Assembly: GCA_028752905.1 (NCBI GenBank)
Contig: JAQNBH010000003.1
Coordinates: 5,202,204-5,266,203, forward strand
From: Cladorhizidae sp. MBARI D1340-BT2
Taxonomy: Eukaryota > Porifera > Demospongiae > Poecilosclerida > Cladorhizidae
DNA length: 64,000 nt
Reading direction: 5' to 3'
In this document: one piece after another, positions 10,711-21,038 of the stretch
How the letters are laid out: each line of letters starts with the position of its first letter
How positions within the stretch are numbered: position 1 is the first letter of the stretch
Translations under genes and position numbers: made by a program
Notes under the pieces: model-generated
Databases searched by the model: none
Seen by the model: the letters and a program-made list of their open reading frames with translations, nothing else
Told to the model about the DNA's origin: nothing

Positions 10711-11593
10711 ATTGTGTGAGATGGCATTTTTTCAACACTCTGCGATGAGGGGTAACCAAGGTGCTGATAAGAACTCTGCTACGCTGGTGCATGTGTGGGA
10801 TTATTGCCGAGAAGAACCCGTCACAATTTTTTAGGTGTGCCTATTGGTCAGGTAATGCCGAGAGAATATCAATTCATCATTGGCTTCCCAAGTGAGTGCC
10901 ATAGTCGAATGTCGTCAGGTTCGAATCGCACACTAATGGGAAGGCACTGCTCTGTTCTGTCCGGAGTGAAACTTAAGCAGCCTGTGGTGTTTAGTCTCGG
11001 ATGTGTTGGCCACCTACAAAATCTCTGCCTTGTAGCTGGTGTAAAGGATGTTGCCAATAAATGTGGACGACTTTCTGTTGATCTTTATTACTGTTTTGAC
11101 AAAAGAGTGCAAAATGCAAGGAACAGTAGCAAGAATTTCAAAAACTCCAACGCAAAGGAGGTGAAGATTATCAAACATCGCGAAACGCATTGGCTTATTC
11201 TCGATGGAGCAGGGGAACGAGTGCTTGACCAATGGGATGCTCTTTACGCATACTTCCACAAGGAATCTGAGACTGATAATTCTGTTTGAGTAGCGAGGTA
11301 GGACAGTCATCCAAAGAGCCATCTGACCCAAAAAGGTCGTGTTTCTTCCCCCCCCCCCCCCCCCCGAGTATGCTTTCAGTCTAGTTCACCAATGTTGTCA
11401 GTTCTTTGAGGATGAAGTGAAGTGGCTACTGAAAGAGTATTTTCCTGCAAGGTTCCTGATTATCGAATCTGTCAGGTTAGCTGGCGACAATCTCACCAAA
11501 GTTAACCTCAATGGTTCCGGAATACAATTGGATGCAAGTACTGGAGACAAGATGTGGACAGTAATTAGCGAAGAGGAAGTTTCCAGTAAAATA

Positions 11594-11596
<3 letters not shown>

Positions 11597-11634
<38 letters not shown>

Positions 11635-12136
11635 TTGATGATGATGATGATGACGATGACGACGACGACGACGATGATGATAATAATAATAATATTATAA
11701 TAATAAATTTTTTTAATTTTTTTAATTTTTTTAAATTTTTTTAATTTTTTTATTATTATTATTATTATAATTCCATATACATATATGGTGAGAAATAATA
11801 CAATATTAAATACAATGTCCAATAAACAGAATAACAAACAAACATTAAAACAATATATCTTAATAGACTACTTATAAAAAATAATCGTCATTACAACTAA
11901 AGCTGGTACCCAGCACAGCTGCAGTATTACCTCGCTGAACGGCTTCTGCAATCCGCTGGGAAAGGAAAAAGGAGGAGCGGGGATCATCCGTTTCCCGTTT
12001 GAGACGGTTATATACCCAAATCCGAAAAGAATTAACCTGCAGACTTGCCAAATGATCTAGCCGTCTCGATCCCGATTGGCACAAAAAAATGGGAGACAGC
12101 CAAAGAGGAGTATTTAATCCTCTTACGGTATTCGTA

Positions 12137-12177
<41 letters not shown>

Positions 12178-12345
12178 CAACAACAACAACAACAACAACA
12201 ATAATAATAATAATAATAAACAAATAATAATAAAAAATAAAAATTAACCAAAAAAAATAATAACAATAAATTTAAAAAAATCAAAATAAACAAAACAAAA
12301 AACCAAAATTTTTTTTATTTTTTTTATAAACATTTTTTTTTTTTA
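11597..12345 (+). repeat. AAT/ATG/ACG microsatellite block with AT-rich filler
   Basis: (AAT)n at 11597-11632, (GATGAC)n to 11680, T-rich interruptions, and another (AAT)n/(AAC)n tract at 12139-12220. It sits inside the hAT transposase frame, so it expanded or was inserted after the gene died. The matching block of unit 2 (40386-40790) is almost pure AAT/ATG. Confidence 0.85.
11880..12132 (-). pseudogene. Possible retroelement ORF C-terminal fragment
   Basis: Minus strand reads NTPLWLSPIFLCQSG, LDHLASLQVNSFRIWVYNR, then SFFLSQRIAEAVQRGNTAAVLGT, a closing motif I associate loosely with reverse-transcriptase-bearing ORFs (S.L.QR...A.QRGNA..). It is absent from unit 2, so it was inserted into the microsatellite block of unit 1 only. 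Family assignment is uncertain. Confidence 0.3.
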
Positions 12346-12744
12346 ATGATGTACGAGATTTCTGTTTTCTGGTAGCTGTACCAGCAATGGTCACAAAGAA
12401 CTTTTCTTTCAGCGATCATGTTCTAGATGATCTAGTGTTCCCATGCTAGAGAGCCAGCCTAGTCTTTCTGCAGTTCCAGTGCTTGGCTTAGCTGACCATT
12501 ATACTGCAGCTGTGCCAGAGTATAGCAATTGATCAGTTCGAAGATGATGTTGGGTTACACACCGATATCACCTGTGACATGCAGCCAACTTGCGCAAAAG
12601 CAACCTGGAGAAACAACTAACTAAGAGCGGAGAAGTATATACGCGTGTGTGATGAAATGCCAGCTCTCTTAATCCCACTAGTCTGGCAAAATGCTTGCTA
12701 GCCTTGCCACACTCCAATGCATACAATATTCAGTGACTGGTGTT

Positions 12745-12900
12745 AGGTGATGGGAAGACTACTTGGTGTGTCCTGTTAGCTTCACTTAGTGTGCCCTGTT
12801 AGCTTAACTTAGTGTGTCCTGTTAGCTTAACTTAGTGTGTCCTGTTAGTTTCACTTAGTGTGTCCTGTTAGTTTCACTTAGTGTGTCCTGTTAGCTTGCA
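12745..12900 (+). repeat. 23-bp minisatellite, about 6-7 copies (unit 1)
   Basis: Repeat core CTTAGTGTGTCCTGTTAG followed by CTTA, TTTCA or CTTCA. The same array in unit 2 (41195-41495) has about 13 copies, so copy number changed after duplication. Confidence 0.9.
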
Positions 12901-14019
12901 GATTTGATGTGACTTGTATTGCGAGTTTCATACCACAGAACTGCTGAAAGATGCCATGCGGGCCACATCAGAGTTCAGCTATATAGCACGCTCTGACACA
13001 CAAACAATGGTTGTGTGTCACAAACTTGCCACTCTTTTATTGTGAAAATCACTCTTTCTGTGCTCTATCTGTCCCTCTGGATAGGTTGACAGGTGTACTC
13101 TCTTCCACCTTCCTTCCTTCTTCTTGCCTCCATCTTTATCATCATTCTCCTGTCCTCTCTCTTTTCTTAGTTCATAAGAGAAGTACATAGCTATATACAA
13201 CCAAGGAGGAAATAGCTACAGCAAACATGCCCAGTTCCTTATGAACAGTTGTTGTTTTGTTTTTTGTGTGCAGTATCTGCTTTCCCTGTGTACGATCACC
13301 CCCCCCCCCAACCATTGGACAGGGGAGATATATAGAAACCCGGGGATGCTGCAAAAACCTGCATAAACACCAGTGATGTAAAGGTAGAGGTCTGTCAGCC
13401 AAAATTAGCTGCCAGGTATATATATATATATATATATATAGATTAAAGGATGCAGAAACATGACTTTTATACCAGCGAACATAGCTACCATCAGCAGCTT
13501 CACAGCTTCTAAATTATTTGTTTCAGCTGTCAAATTTAAAAACTCCCTTCAAACCGTCTTGAAATTAGGTAAACTGGCAGCACAAAAAAAAATGTAAAAG
13601 AAAGTGATTTTTATAAGCAGCTGTTTCTCTGCATTTCTCCTATATTGCATACAAAGGACCTCCATAAAAACTTTATTGCCATAATCAATTCATGTCTTGA
13701 AGAAGGCTGTAGCTGACCCATGTATCAACCATAATAAGTATGGCATGATCTGATGTTTAAAAAAATAATAAAGCTCCGAGTTGGATGTAGTCATCATCTC
13801 TAGACATTAAACCTCCCCCCCCCCTCCTCGGATTTATAATGACCTCAATAATCGACTCCATGTTTTCACTAGATGCTCTAGCCTTCATTAAGAATAATGT
13901 TGGATGGACATAAGTGGAAGGACTTAAATGATTGGTGTTCGTGGTCAAGGTACCTCCTTTCAGGTCGTCTAATAGTGTTTGTGTTTAGTTAAAACTTTTT
14001 AATTGTACACGTGTATTAT

Positions 14020-14052
<33 letters not shown>

Positions 14053-14469
14053 AAGTGATGCATCATCATCACATAATATATATATACCTGTTATCACTTT
14101 TGTACGGGCACTAACAGAAATACACTGTACATTATTGCATTTATCACACACAAAAATCAAGCCCTCCCTGGTGATTTGGGTCGTCAATCCAAGATTACCA
14201 AAACTAAAAGTAGTTCCACCATCGCCTCCCACTCCTTCAATCATGAAGTTTTCCTTAGGGTCCTAACCTTATTGGACTTGGCCAATGAGTATATAGCTGC
14301 TATAGGAGCTACATCATTATAGGTAGCTAACCAACCCCTAAAAACACACCTTAGCAGTGATACCTGCCTATACAGATCTTCCCCCCCCCCAATAGTTTGG
14401 ACCAACAATGCAGATTAAAACTTATATCATGACCTATTACCTATTATATTTCAATTATATCACATCACT
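12901..14469. other. Duplicated non-coding stretch
   Basis: No gene is seen. It holds a poly-C run (13299-13309), (TA)n at 13416-13441 and 14022-14051, and pyrimidine-rich sequence at 13.06-13.16 kb. It matches 41.5-41.83 kb and then 52.10-53.48 kb. In unit 2 those two parts are 10.3 kb apart because of inserted DNA. Confidence 0.6.
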
Positions 14470-14970
14470 AATAGATTGCTTCATGGCATGCTCATTACGG
14501 ACAGTTGAAGAAAATCGTAACAGCAGGGGAACCGATACTAGAATAGCTACATAGATTTTGCACACTTCTTCACTCAATGGACTTGATATATATATACATG
14601 TAGCTATATAGCTCAAAATACTATCCTTTTCATAGGTATAACTATACCCAAGTTACTGGAGCTAAAGTGGGGGCTACCTCAAAACCCAAGTGCCTGATTT
14701 CTCTGTAAGAATAACTCCAGTGTCGAGTGCTATATAGAGAGCTGAAATTAACACCAGTGGATAGAGTATAGAGAGCTGAAATTAGCACCAGTGGATAGAG
14801 AGCCCTACTGCATGTAATCATTAGGCGCTAAGAATGTGGTCAAGCGCGCGGTTTGAGCTATAGTCCATACCATGACGTGTGCAGAATCTATGCAGCTATA
14901 AAGTGGTAACCATAAGTTGTTGTTATTTAGTGCCTACTAGTTTATGGTATATATCGGTTCCCCTTTAAGA
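14470..14970. repeat. Compact copy of a foldback (hairpin) element, unit 1
   Basis: Left arm (14550-14660: TTTTGCACACTTC, TGGACTTGATATA, TATAGCTCAAA, CATAGGTATAACTATA) is mirrored by a right arm (14855-14925: TTTGAGCTATAGTCCATACC, GCAGAATCTATGCAGCTATAAAGTGGTAACC). The centre has GTAATCATTAGGCGCTAA. The same parts form the larger palindromic element at 56.49-57.97 kb. The copy at 53.48-53.86 kb is its duplicate. Confidence 0.6.
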
Positions 14971-15136
14971 ACTTGAATATATTTGCAATGCAACTGCATT
15001 GGTGGAGAAATGACAGGAGATTAAAACATGTAACAAGGTATCCTTCACATGAACCTGAGGAAATAGCATGCACTGTCCTCATAGTCAGACTGCAACACTG
15101 TCCTCGTTCACCATAAAATGGTCCTGTAGACAGCTA

Positions 15137-15861
15137 CTAGTCCTCAATACTTTCCATAGTCCTCACAGCTGCACGATTTTTTTGGCATATATTTGTCGTG
15201 CTGTGACCCAGTAGGTTGCCATTTGTTCCGAAACACCTTCCACAGACCTGACACTTGTATGGCTTATCTCCTGTATGTATCCTAAAATGATTTTTTAGAG
15301 TGCCATTCTGACGGAAACACCTTCCACAGACCTGACACTTGTATGGCTTGTCTCCTGTATGTATTCTGAAGTGATTTTTTAGACTGTAATTCTGTCTGAA
15401 ACACCTTCCACAGACTTGACACTTGTATGGCTTGTCTCCTGTATGTATCCTAAAGTGATTTTTTACACCGTAATTCTGACTGAAACACCTTCCGCAGACT
15501 TGACACTTGTATGGCTTGTCTCCTGTATGTATCCTGAAGTGATTTTTTAGACGGTAATTCTGACTGAAACTCCTTCCACAGACCTGACACTTGTATGGCT
15601 TGTCTCCTGTACGCGTTCCAAGGTGCCTTTGTAGGCTGTTACTCCCACTGAAGGTTTTTCCACAGTAGGAATGAGCAAGGTTTTCGTGTTTCCCGATATG
15701 TTGCTGTAAGTACTGCAATCGAGGGAAAACTTGAAGAGAAGTGAAGTTTTGAGGGTGAGCACCAGCACATGTTGAGCTCTGCTTCAAGTGGTCACAAAAT
15801 GAACCTTCTTGTGAGAAACATTCTCCACAGTGACGGCAACCAAACATTGCAGTTGAAGATG
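15137..15861 (-). CDS. Copy A terminal exon: C2H2 zinc-finger array
   Basis: Acceptor TTGTTGTTTAG at 15862-15872, phase 1, stop TAG at 15137-15139. It opens with one C2HC-like finger (CRHCGECF), then two degenerate fingers lacking cysteines, then four near-identical 28-residue fingers (84-bp DNA repeats, KCQVCGR.F...N..LKNHFRIHTGDKPY) and an atypical last one (TNGNLLGH). Helix residues at positions 2 and 3 differ finger by finger (YR, YG, YS, GT) while -1 (Q), 6 (N) and the framework stay fixed. This is the pattern of PRDM9 arrays under selection at contact residues with concerted evolution elsewhere. The array is short beside mammalian PRDM9. Confidence 0.9.
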
Positions 15862-18800
15862 CTAAACAACAAGGGAGGATAATTATTCACAAAACAAGGG
15901 AGCTATTCACAAAACAAGGGAGCATAACTAGACACAAGACAAGGGAACATAACTATTCACAAAACAAGGGAACATAACTATTCACAAAACAAGGGAACAT
16001 AACTATTCACAAAACAAGGGAACATAACTATTCACAAAACAAGAGAGCATAACTATTCACAAAACAGGGAACATAACTATTCACAAAACAAGGGAACATA
16101 ACTATTCACAAAACAAGAGAGTAACTATTCACAAAACAAGGGAGCATAACTATTCACAAAACAAGGGAAAATAACTATTCACAAAAAAAGGGAGCATAAT
16201 TATTCAAGGGAGCATAACTATGCACAAAACAAGGGAACATAACTATTCACAAAACAAGGGAACATAACTATTCACAAAACAAGGGAACATAACTATTCAC
16301 AAAACAAGGAACGTAACTATTCACAAAACAAGGGAACATAACTATTCACAAAACAAGGAACGTAACTATTCACAAAACAAGGGAACATAACTATTCACAA
16401 AACAATGGAACATAACTATTCACAAAACAAGGGAACATAACTATTCACAAAACAAGGGAACATAACTATTCACAAAACAAGGGAGCATAACTATTCACAA
16501 AACAAGGGAACATAACTATTCACAAAACAAGGGAACGTAACTATTCACAAAACAAGGGAGCATACTAATTCACAAAACAAGGGAACATAACTATTCACAC
16601 AAAACAAGGGAACATAACTATTCACAAAACAAGGGAACATAACTATTCACAAAACAAGTGAACAACTATTCACAAAACAAGGGAACATATTCACAAAACA
16701 AGGGAACATAACCATTCACAAAACAAGGGAGCATAACTATTCACAAAACAAGGGAGCATAACTATTCACAAAACAAGGGAACATAACTATTCACAAAACA
16801 AGGGAACATAACTATTCACAAAACAAGGGAGCATACTAATTCACAAAACAAGGGAACATAACTATTCACACAAAACAAGGGAACATAACTATTCACAAAA
16901 CAAGGGAACATAACTATTCACAAAACAAGGGAACAACTATTCACAAAACAAGGGAACATAACTATTCACAAAACAATGGAACATAACTATTCACAAAACA
17001 AGGGAACATAACTATTCACAAAACAAGGGAGCATAACTATTCACAAAACAAGGGAACATAACTATTCACAAAACAAGGGAACATAACTATTCACAAAACA
17101 AGGGAACATAACTATTAACAAGCGCATAACTATTCACAAAACAAGGGAACATAATTATTCACAAAACAAGGGAACATAACTATTCACAAAACAAGGGAGC
17201 ATACTAATTCACAAAACAAGGGAACATAACTATTCACAAAACAAGGGAGCACAACTATTCACAAAACAAGGGAGCATAACTATTCACAAAACAAGGGAGC
17301 ATAACTATTCACAAAACAAGGGAGCACAACTATTCACAAAACAAGGGAGCATAACTATTCACAAAACAACTATTCACAAAACAAGGGAACATAACTATTC
17401 ACAAAACAAGGGAGCATAACTATCAAAAAAAACAAGGGAACATAACTATTCACAAAACAAGGGAACATAACTATTCACAAAACAAGGGAACATAACTATT
17501 CACAAAACAAGGGAACATAACTATTCACAAAACAAGGGAACTTAACTATTCACAAAACAGGGAGCATAACTATTCACAAAACAAGGGAACATCGCTATTC
17601 ACAAAATAAGGGAACATAACTATTCACAATTATGTCATGAACATGACTGCCTTACATAACTAACCTTCAGTGTCTACACGGATATCTATGCCCAGGTCCT
17701 TAGCAAATTTTTCCCCATACCAGATCAGGAGCTCAGACTCTGGGTGTATGGTTTTAATTGTGCGGTAATAAATGCAGCCGTAGTACTGGTATGCTTGGAC
17801 ATTCTGCTCATCTTCATGCCGGGCACAGTTAACGAATCTCATCCAGTTAGAGTGGGAGGGGTCTTGTCCGTCAATTAAAAATGGACTAACCCCATTATAC
17901 CTAACCTATAAAGGTATTAATATCAACATATATAGTGACAATACTTGATTAAATACATATCCATCCTACACCAGGAGTGTTGCGAGATATTTCCTCTTTT
18001 TATCGGTACCATCGTGTGACATTTATCCACAAATGAGAGTAACAATGTCAGTAGGTATGGACTAGGGGTTCCTTGAAATGTTGCCTGAAAGCATTTAAAT
18101 ACATCCTTACACCCCACAAAACAGATCTACTACATGGCATAGAATTTATCAACCTGCAGATGTCTAGACTACACTGTATTATAAACTAGAGCCCTTGAAT
18201 CCTTCCCAGGTAATGTGACGATACGGTGACATAAATGACGATTACTGTTGTTTCCTTAACTTATGATGACGATAACTTCATAACATGAACATCAAGCAGT
18301 CAGAATTCATATGCAGTATTCACTCCAATAGAAGTCGCAGCTTTATTGAAACTACCATAGGTTGCAACTACACAGCCACACAAGTGTTGCAAGTATAATG
18401 CTTGTGCAGAAAGAAGAAGAACTCAACTGCTGAAGCAAAGAGCAGCATTTGATTCAGCAGATCAGAGGCTTTTTGCACTCCGCAAACCTTATACCCACAG
18501 CACGTATCTGGTACATGGTCATAACCTTGCTATGTCTAAACACCATAGTCAGAGTTAGCTGGAATCAGTTATCGAGTTCCTGGTTGCTATTATTGTCAAC
18601 GAGGAGTTCGTTCAGTTCAATCTCTTGTTCATCCTCCTCCTCCTCCAGGGAGACAAACAGATCTTCTCCATCACTGTCACTCTCTTCCAAACAGCTGGTA
18701 TTGGTCAGACCAGCTAAAGATGCTACTCCATCATCCTTGAAGCAGTGAATCTCTTCATCTTCAGATCTTTCCATCATCACAGATATTTCTCAAGCAAAGA

Positions 18801-20960
18801 AGCATTTGTTTATCAACTTGGCAATTTTTTATAGTGTAGTGCAAGAGACATACTGACAACATATTGGTGCTAGCACATGGGTGATATAATCAACTAGGTG
18901 TGCTACAATTGGAATTGTTTATTTTTGAGTGCAACTTCTATTTAGGCAGCGGCTTCTATTCCAGTGAATACAGTGCAAAGGTTAATACAATACAATTGTA
19001 TATAAACATTTTTCTCGACAAACTTTCAATTGCCATAGGTAGTAATCACGACTTTCTCAATAAATTTACTTACTCGATGTTTCAGCTAAATGATCTAGCC
19101 TTCATCAGGAATGAAGGCCAGAACCATCTAGTGGAGATATCGTGTGAGTAAATTTAGGTCGATTATTGAGAGTCTTGGTATTTCTAGAAACATTGTTGTT
19201 ACTGTATATATATCATAAATATTTCTGTTTCAATGGATAGCCATCGTTTGGCTATGCATATAATACAGCATCGAATAGTTTTCACTAAAGATGTAAGTAA
19301 AATACAATCCATGAAGAAGTAGGTCATTGCATCATCACATGCACCCATCAAGTGTCACCTTCATGCAATTTGGTGTGCGTTCTGCAATGCATATAAAGAG
19401 CTCTGGCTGATGCACACCACTCACCTCCCATGCATAGGTCATGTCATAAAAGTCTCCAACGTCCTCCCAGGCCACTTTCCTGCCTTCGTAAGGTCCAAAC
19501 CGCACACCTTTTTTTAAGAAGGAGACAGCGAAGACGCCTAGTCCTGCATCAGGCACTCCCGAGGGTCTGACAGTAAGTTGTGCTGGCACTGGTAGATCTG
19601 TGTAGGTTAGAGAGGACTGGTCATCGCCGGCTGAGGGGTCCAGTTCCGAGAGGGGACCGTGCAGAGGACAGTCTCCGTAATACTGCTTGTCACAGTCATC
19701 ACACACTGTAGGATAATTTTCAGAGAACATAGCCAGAGAGTAAAGGCAAGATTCAGAATATTGCGGAAGGTAGTCCATTCCATTGTGTTTCGCAAATCCT
19801 TTGCAATGTTTCATAATATATACAATATTGAACGTTGACCTTGATTGCACAATCAATTGAAGCCGTTTCAGCTGGTGGCATATCTATTCATGTGGACGAG
19901 AGCCAGAGACTTGCTAGAGCTAGCTAAGCATGTATCCATCAGCTTCTAGAAAACTACCGTTAGCAGTAGATAATAATCATTACCAGCTAAGTGGTTATCG
20001 CTATGGCTATGTGACTACATGTAAGTATTTGGCTACTAGCTATATTGGCCAGCTTAATTAAGCTATCACAGTCACCAAATGGTTATAGTTGCATCTGCCA
20101 CCACAACTACTAGATAGCTAAAGAACACTGACTTACCATGCATCCAGGCATTCTTTGCCCTGCAGAGCAAGGCTCCTCTAGGTTCCAATGAGCTGTCTAC
20201 AAACACCATAATGTTTACTGGAACCCAAACAGCTGATGGTGCAGCATCATATACTAGATTCTAGCACCTTTATTAGTCTGACACAACGTAATTGATGCAA
20301 CAGTTAAATCAAATCCTATCTGTTGCGTCTCATAATCATTCCGATGCGTAAGCTATCCCGTCTGTTGCGTCTCATAATTAAGTAAGCTATCCTATCTGAA
20401 TATCAATGTGATTGGAACAATTCAACACATGGAATGATTATTTGCCATACTGTAAACTGGCAGCGTGAAAACAATTTGCTTTTGACTTACACAAATATCC
20501 ATCCTTGACAAAGGTGGCATCCTTAGTAGTTGCACACTCCGAGGGTCTTCCAGAGCTACAGTTGGTACATCACTACTCAACCAGCAGTGTACAAACTTGC
20601 ACCATGGCAACCAAGGTTAACAAATAAACCATTTAGCATTGCTAACGATGCAATCACTACTTACACATCTTGTTCCGTTAGCTGTGCCTGATCATCTAGC
20701 GTTTCTTCAAGTATCACAGACTCCACATCTTCTCCATCATCACTATCATTGCCACCATCACCACACACCTGACTGGGCACAATGTCATTTTGAGACTTCT
20801 CCAACTCGATGCTAAACCCTGCAGACTCTTCCTTATCCAAGAGATCCACGCTAAACACATCTGACAATGGGACCTTAACCAGAGATGACGCCCCATGACA
20901 TGCCCGAGTAGATTTCCTTCGCCTTACTCCAACCTCACATCCTCGCTCCATCATCTCCTC
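15137..20960 (-). CDS. PRDM9-like SET / C2H2 zinc-finger gene, copy A (six exons joined)
   Basis: Exons at 20960-20665, 20572-20491, 20260-20137, 19798-19425, 17905-17665 and 15861-15137 (minus strand) sum to 1842 nt and give 613 codons plus stop; every junction keeps frame and nearly all have GT/AG borders. Order: acidic N-terminal part, zinc knuckle, PR/SET domain, degenerate first fingers, then a tandem C2H2 array. The SET halves match vertebrate PRDM7/9 in residues and spacing. By family knowledge PRDM9 trimethylates H3K4 (and K36) at sites its fingers bind in meiotic nuclei and so places recombination hotspots; that role here is inference. No KRAB or SSXRD domain was recognised; the first Met of the 20960 exon could be the start, or 5' exons may lie further up. 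Other PRDM families lack this zinc knuckle plus SET arrangement. Confidence 0.85.
15865..17630 (+). repeat. Intronic minisatellite (about 25 bp, about 70 copies) between SET and finger exons, copy A
   Basis: Unit core ACAAAACAAGGGAACATAAC followed by TATTC. Variants change GGAAC to GGAGC, GGGAAA or GGAACG, and some units are truncated. It fills nearly the whole intron separating the second SET exon from the zinc-finger exon. The copy B array is half as long (54810-55708) and richer in GGAGC and GGAGG variants, so both arrays evolved separately after duplication. Confidence 0.95.
17665..17905 (-). CDS. Copy A exon: second half of SET domain
   Basis: Acceptor CCTTTATAG (phase 0) and donor GAAG|GTTAGT (phase 1). 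The exon carries PFLIDGQDPSHSNWMRF, VNCARHEDEQNVQAYQY, IYYRTIKTI and ELLIWYGEKFAKDLGI. The tyrosines of YYRT and WYG are 16 residues apart, as are Y341 and Y357 of human PRDM9. The NC(A/S)R and WYG blocks form the cofactor pocket in this family. Joined to the previous exon, the spacing from the conserved Trp to IDGQD is the same as in vertebrate PRDM9. Confidence 0.92.
18342..18347 (-). terminator. Poly(A) signal AATAAA of the nested ORF (copy A)
   Basis: AATAAA on the minus strand, about 220 bases past the stop of the acidic ORF at 18565-18777; kept in copy B at 56409-56414. Confidence 0.5.
18565..18777 (-). CDS. Small acidic ORF inside the SET intron, copy A
   Basis: Seventy codons from ATGATG to TGA: MMERSEDEEIHCF, then SCLEESDSDGEDLFVSLEEEE and an acidic end with ELNELLVDNNSNQEL. 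It lies on the same strand as the PRDM9-like gene, in the intron between the two SET exons, and is followed by AATAAA. Copy B keeps the frame and length with about six residue changes, which argues for a real coding segment. Splicing it after the first SET exon in phase 0 with the nearby TTGCTTGAG acceptor meets a stop at once, so it is more likely a nested gene, or the 3' exon of one, than an in-frame alternative end. No domain recognised. Confidence 0.5.
   Translation of the reverse strand: MMERSEDEEIHCFKDDGVASLAGLTNTSCLEESDSDGEDLFVSLEEEEDEQEIELNELLVDNNSNQELDN
19425..19798 (-). CDS. Copy A exon: zinc knuckle and first half of SET domain
   Basis: Acceptor ATTGCAAAG (weak pyrimidine tract, phase 1) and donor TGGGAG|GTGAGT (phase 0). 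It contains YPTVCDDCDKQYYGDCPLHG, the C/H zinc knuckle that precedes SET in PRDM9/PRDM7/PRDM11, then SGVPDAGLGVFA, RFGPYEGRKV and FYDMTYAWE. The Tyr of TYAW aligns with Tyr276 of human PRDM9, needed for catalysis. The matching exon of copy B is cut by a retrotransposon at 59270. Confidence 0.92.
20137..20260 (-). CDS. Copy A upstream exon 3 (predicted)
   Basis: Acceptor AAGGTGCTAG (phase 0) and donor CATG|GTAAGT (phase 1). Translation includes NLVYDAAPSAVWVPVNIM and EPRGALLCRAKNAWMHG. Predicted from splice borders and phase agreement with its neighbours. No domain recognised. Confidence 0.6.
20491..20572 (-). CDS. Copy A upstream exon 2 (predicted)
   Basis: Acceptor GGTTGAGTAG (phase 2) and donor ATTTGT|GTAAGT (phase 0). 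Translation VDVPTVALEDPRSVQLLRM then PPLSRMDIC. Predicted from borders and phase only; no domain recognised. Confidence 0.6.
20665..20960 (-). CDS. Copy A upstream exon 1 (acidic; may hold the start codon)
   Basis: Acceptor is a (GT)n tract ending TGTGTAG; donor GATGT|GTAAGT (phase 2). Begins EEMMERGCEVGVRRRKSTRA, then VPLSDVFSVDLLDKEES and an acidic GNDSDDGEDVESVILEETLD run. Basic then acidic composition is common between the N-terminal domains and SET in this family, but no KRAB or SSXRD signature is evident. The two adjacent ATGs five codons in could serve as start if the upstream exon is 5' UTR. Confidence 0.6.
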
Positions 20961-21038
20961 CTACACACACACACACACACTTGAGTGATGTCAACGATTG
21001 ACCTACGAAGATGAAAGGATGAGCGCCACTTGCATGAC

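Larger units (their letters stand above)
10712..12740 (+). pseudogene. hAT-type transposase pseudogene (unit 1), split by a microsatellite
   Basis: Plus-strand pieces fit the hAT transposases that resemble ZNF862/KIAA1586 proteins: LGCVGHLQNLCLVAGVK (about 10.99-11.04 kb), SVDLYYCFDK, KHRETHWLILDGAGERVLDQW.ALYAYF (11.17-11.26 kb; the family has TRWLS), then EDEVKWLLKEYFPARF and SGIQLDASTGDKMW (11.41-11.56 kb). After the microsatellite, weak matches resume at 12.35-12.72 kb and end near a degenerate C-terminal L.HTPMQ motif. Stops, frameshifts and a poly-C run (11350-11365) show it is dead. The sister copy is at 39.5-41.2 kb. Confidence 0.7.

Noticed and set aside
11565..12223. Long minus-strand frames of Ile/Leu/Val runs
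   Set aside because: They are translations of AAT/ATG/AAC trinucleotide repeats, which are stop-free by composition.
15865..17630. CRISPR-like array
   Set aside because: Unit is a head-to-tail 25-bp tandem repeat without distinct spacers, in animal DNA.
18565..18777. In-frame alternative last exon of the PRDM9-like gene
   Set aside because: With the nearest acceptor and phase 0 from the first SET exon a stop follows after three codons; a nested gene is the better reading.
20665..20960. SSXRD or KRAB domain in the acidic exon
   Set aside because: Basic and acidic runs are present but I could not match the defining residues of either domain.
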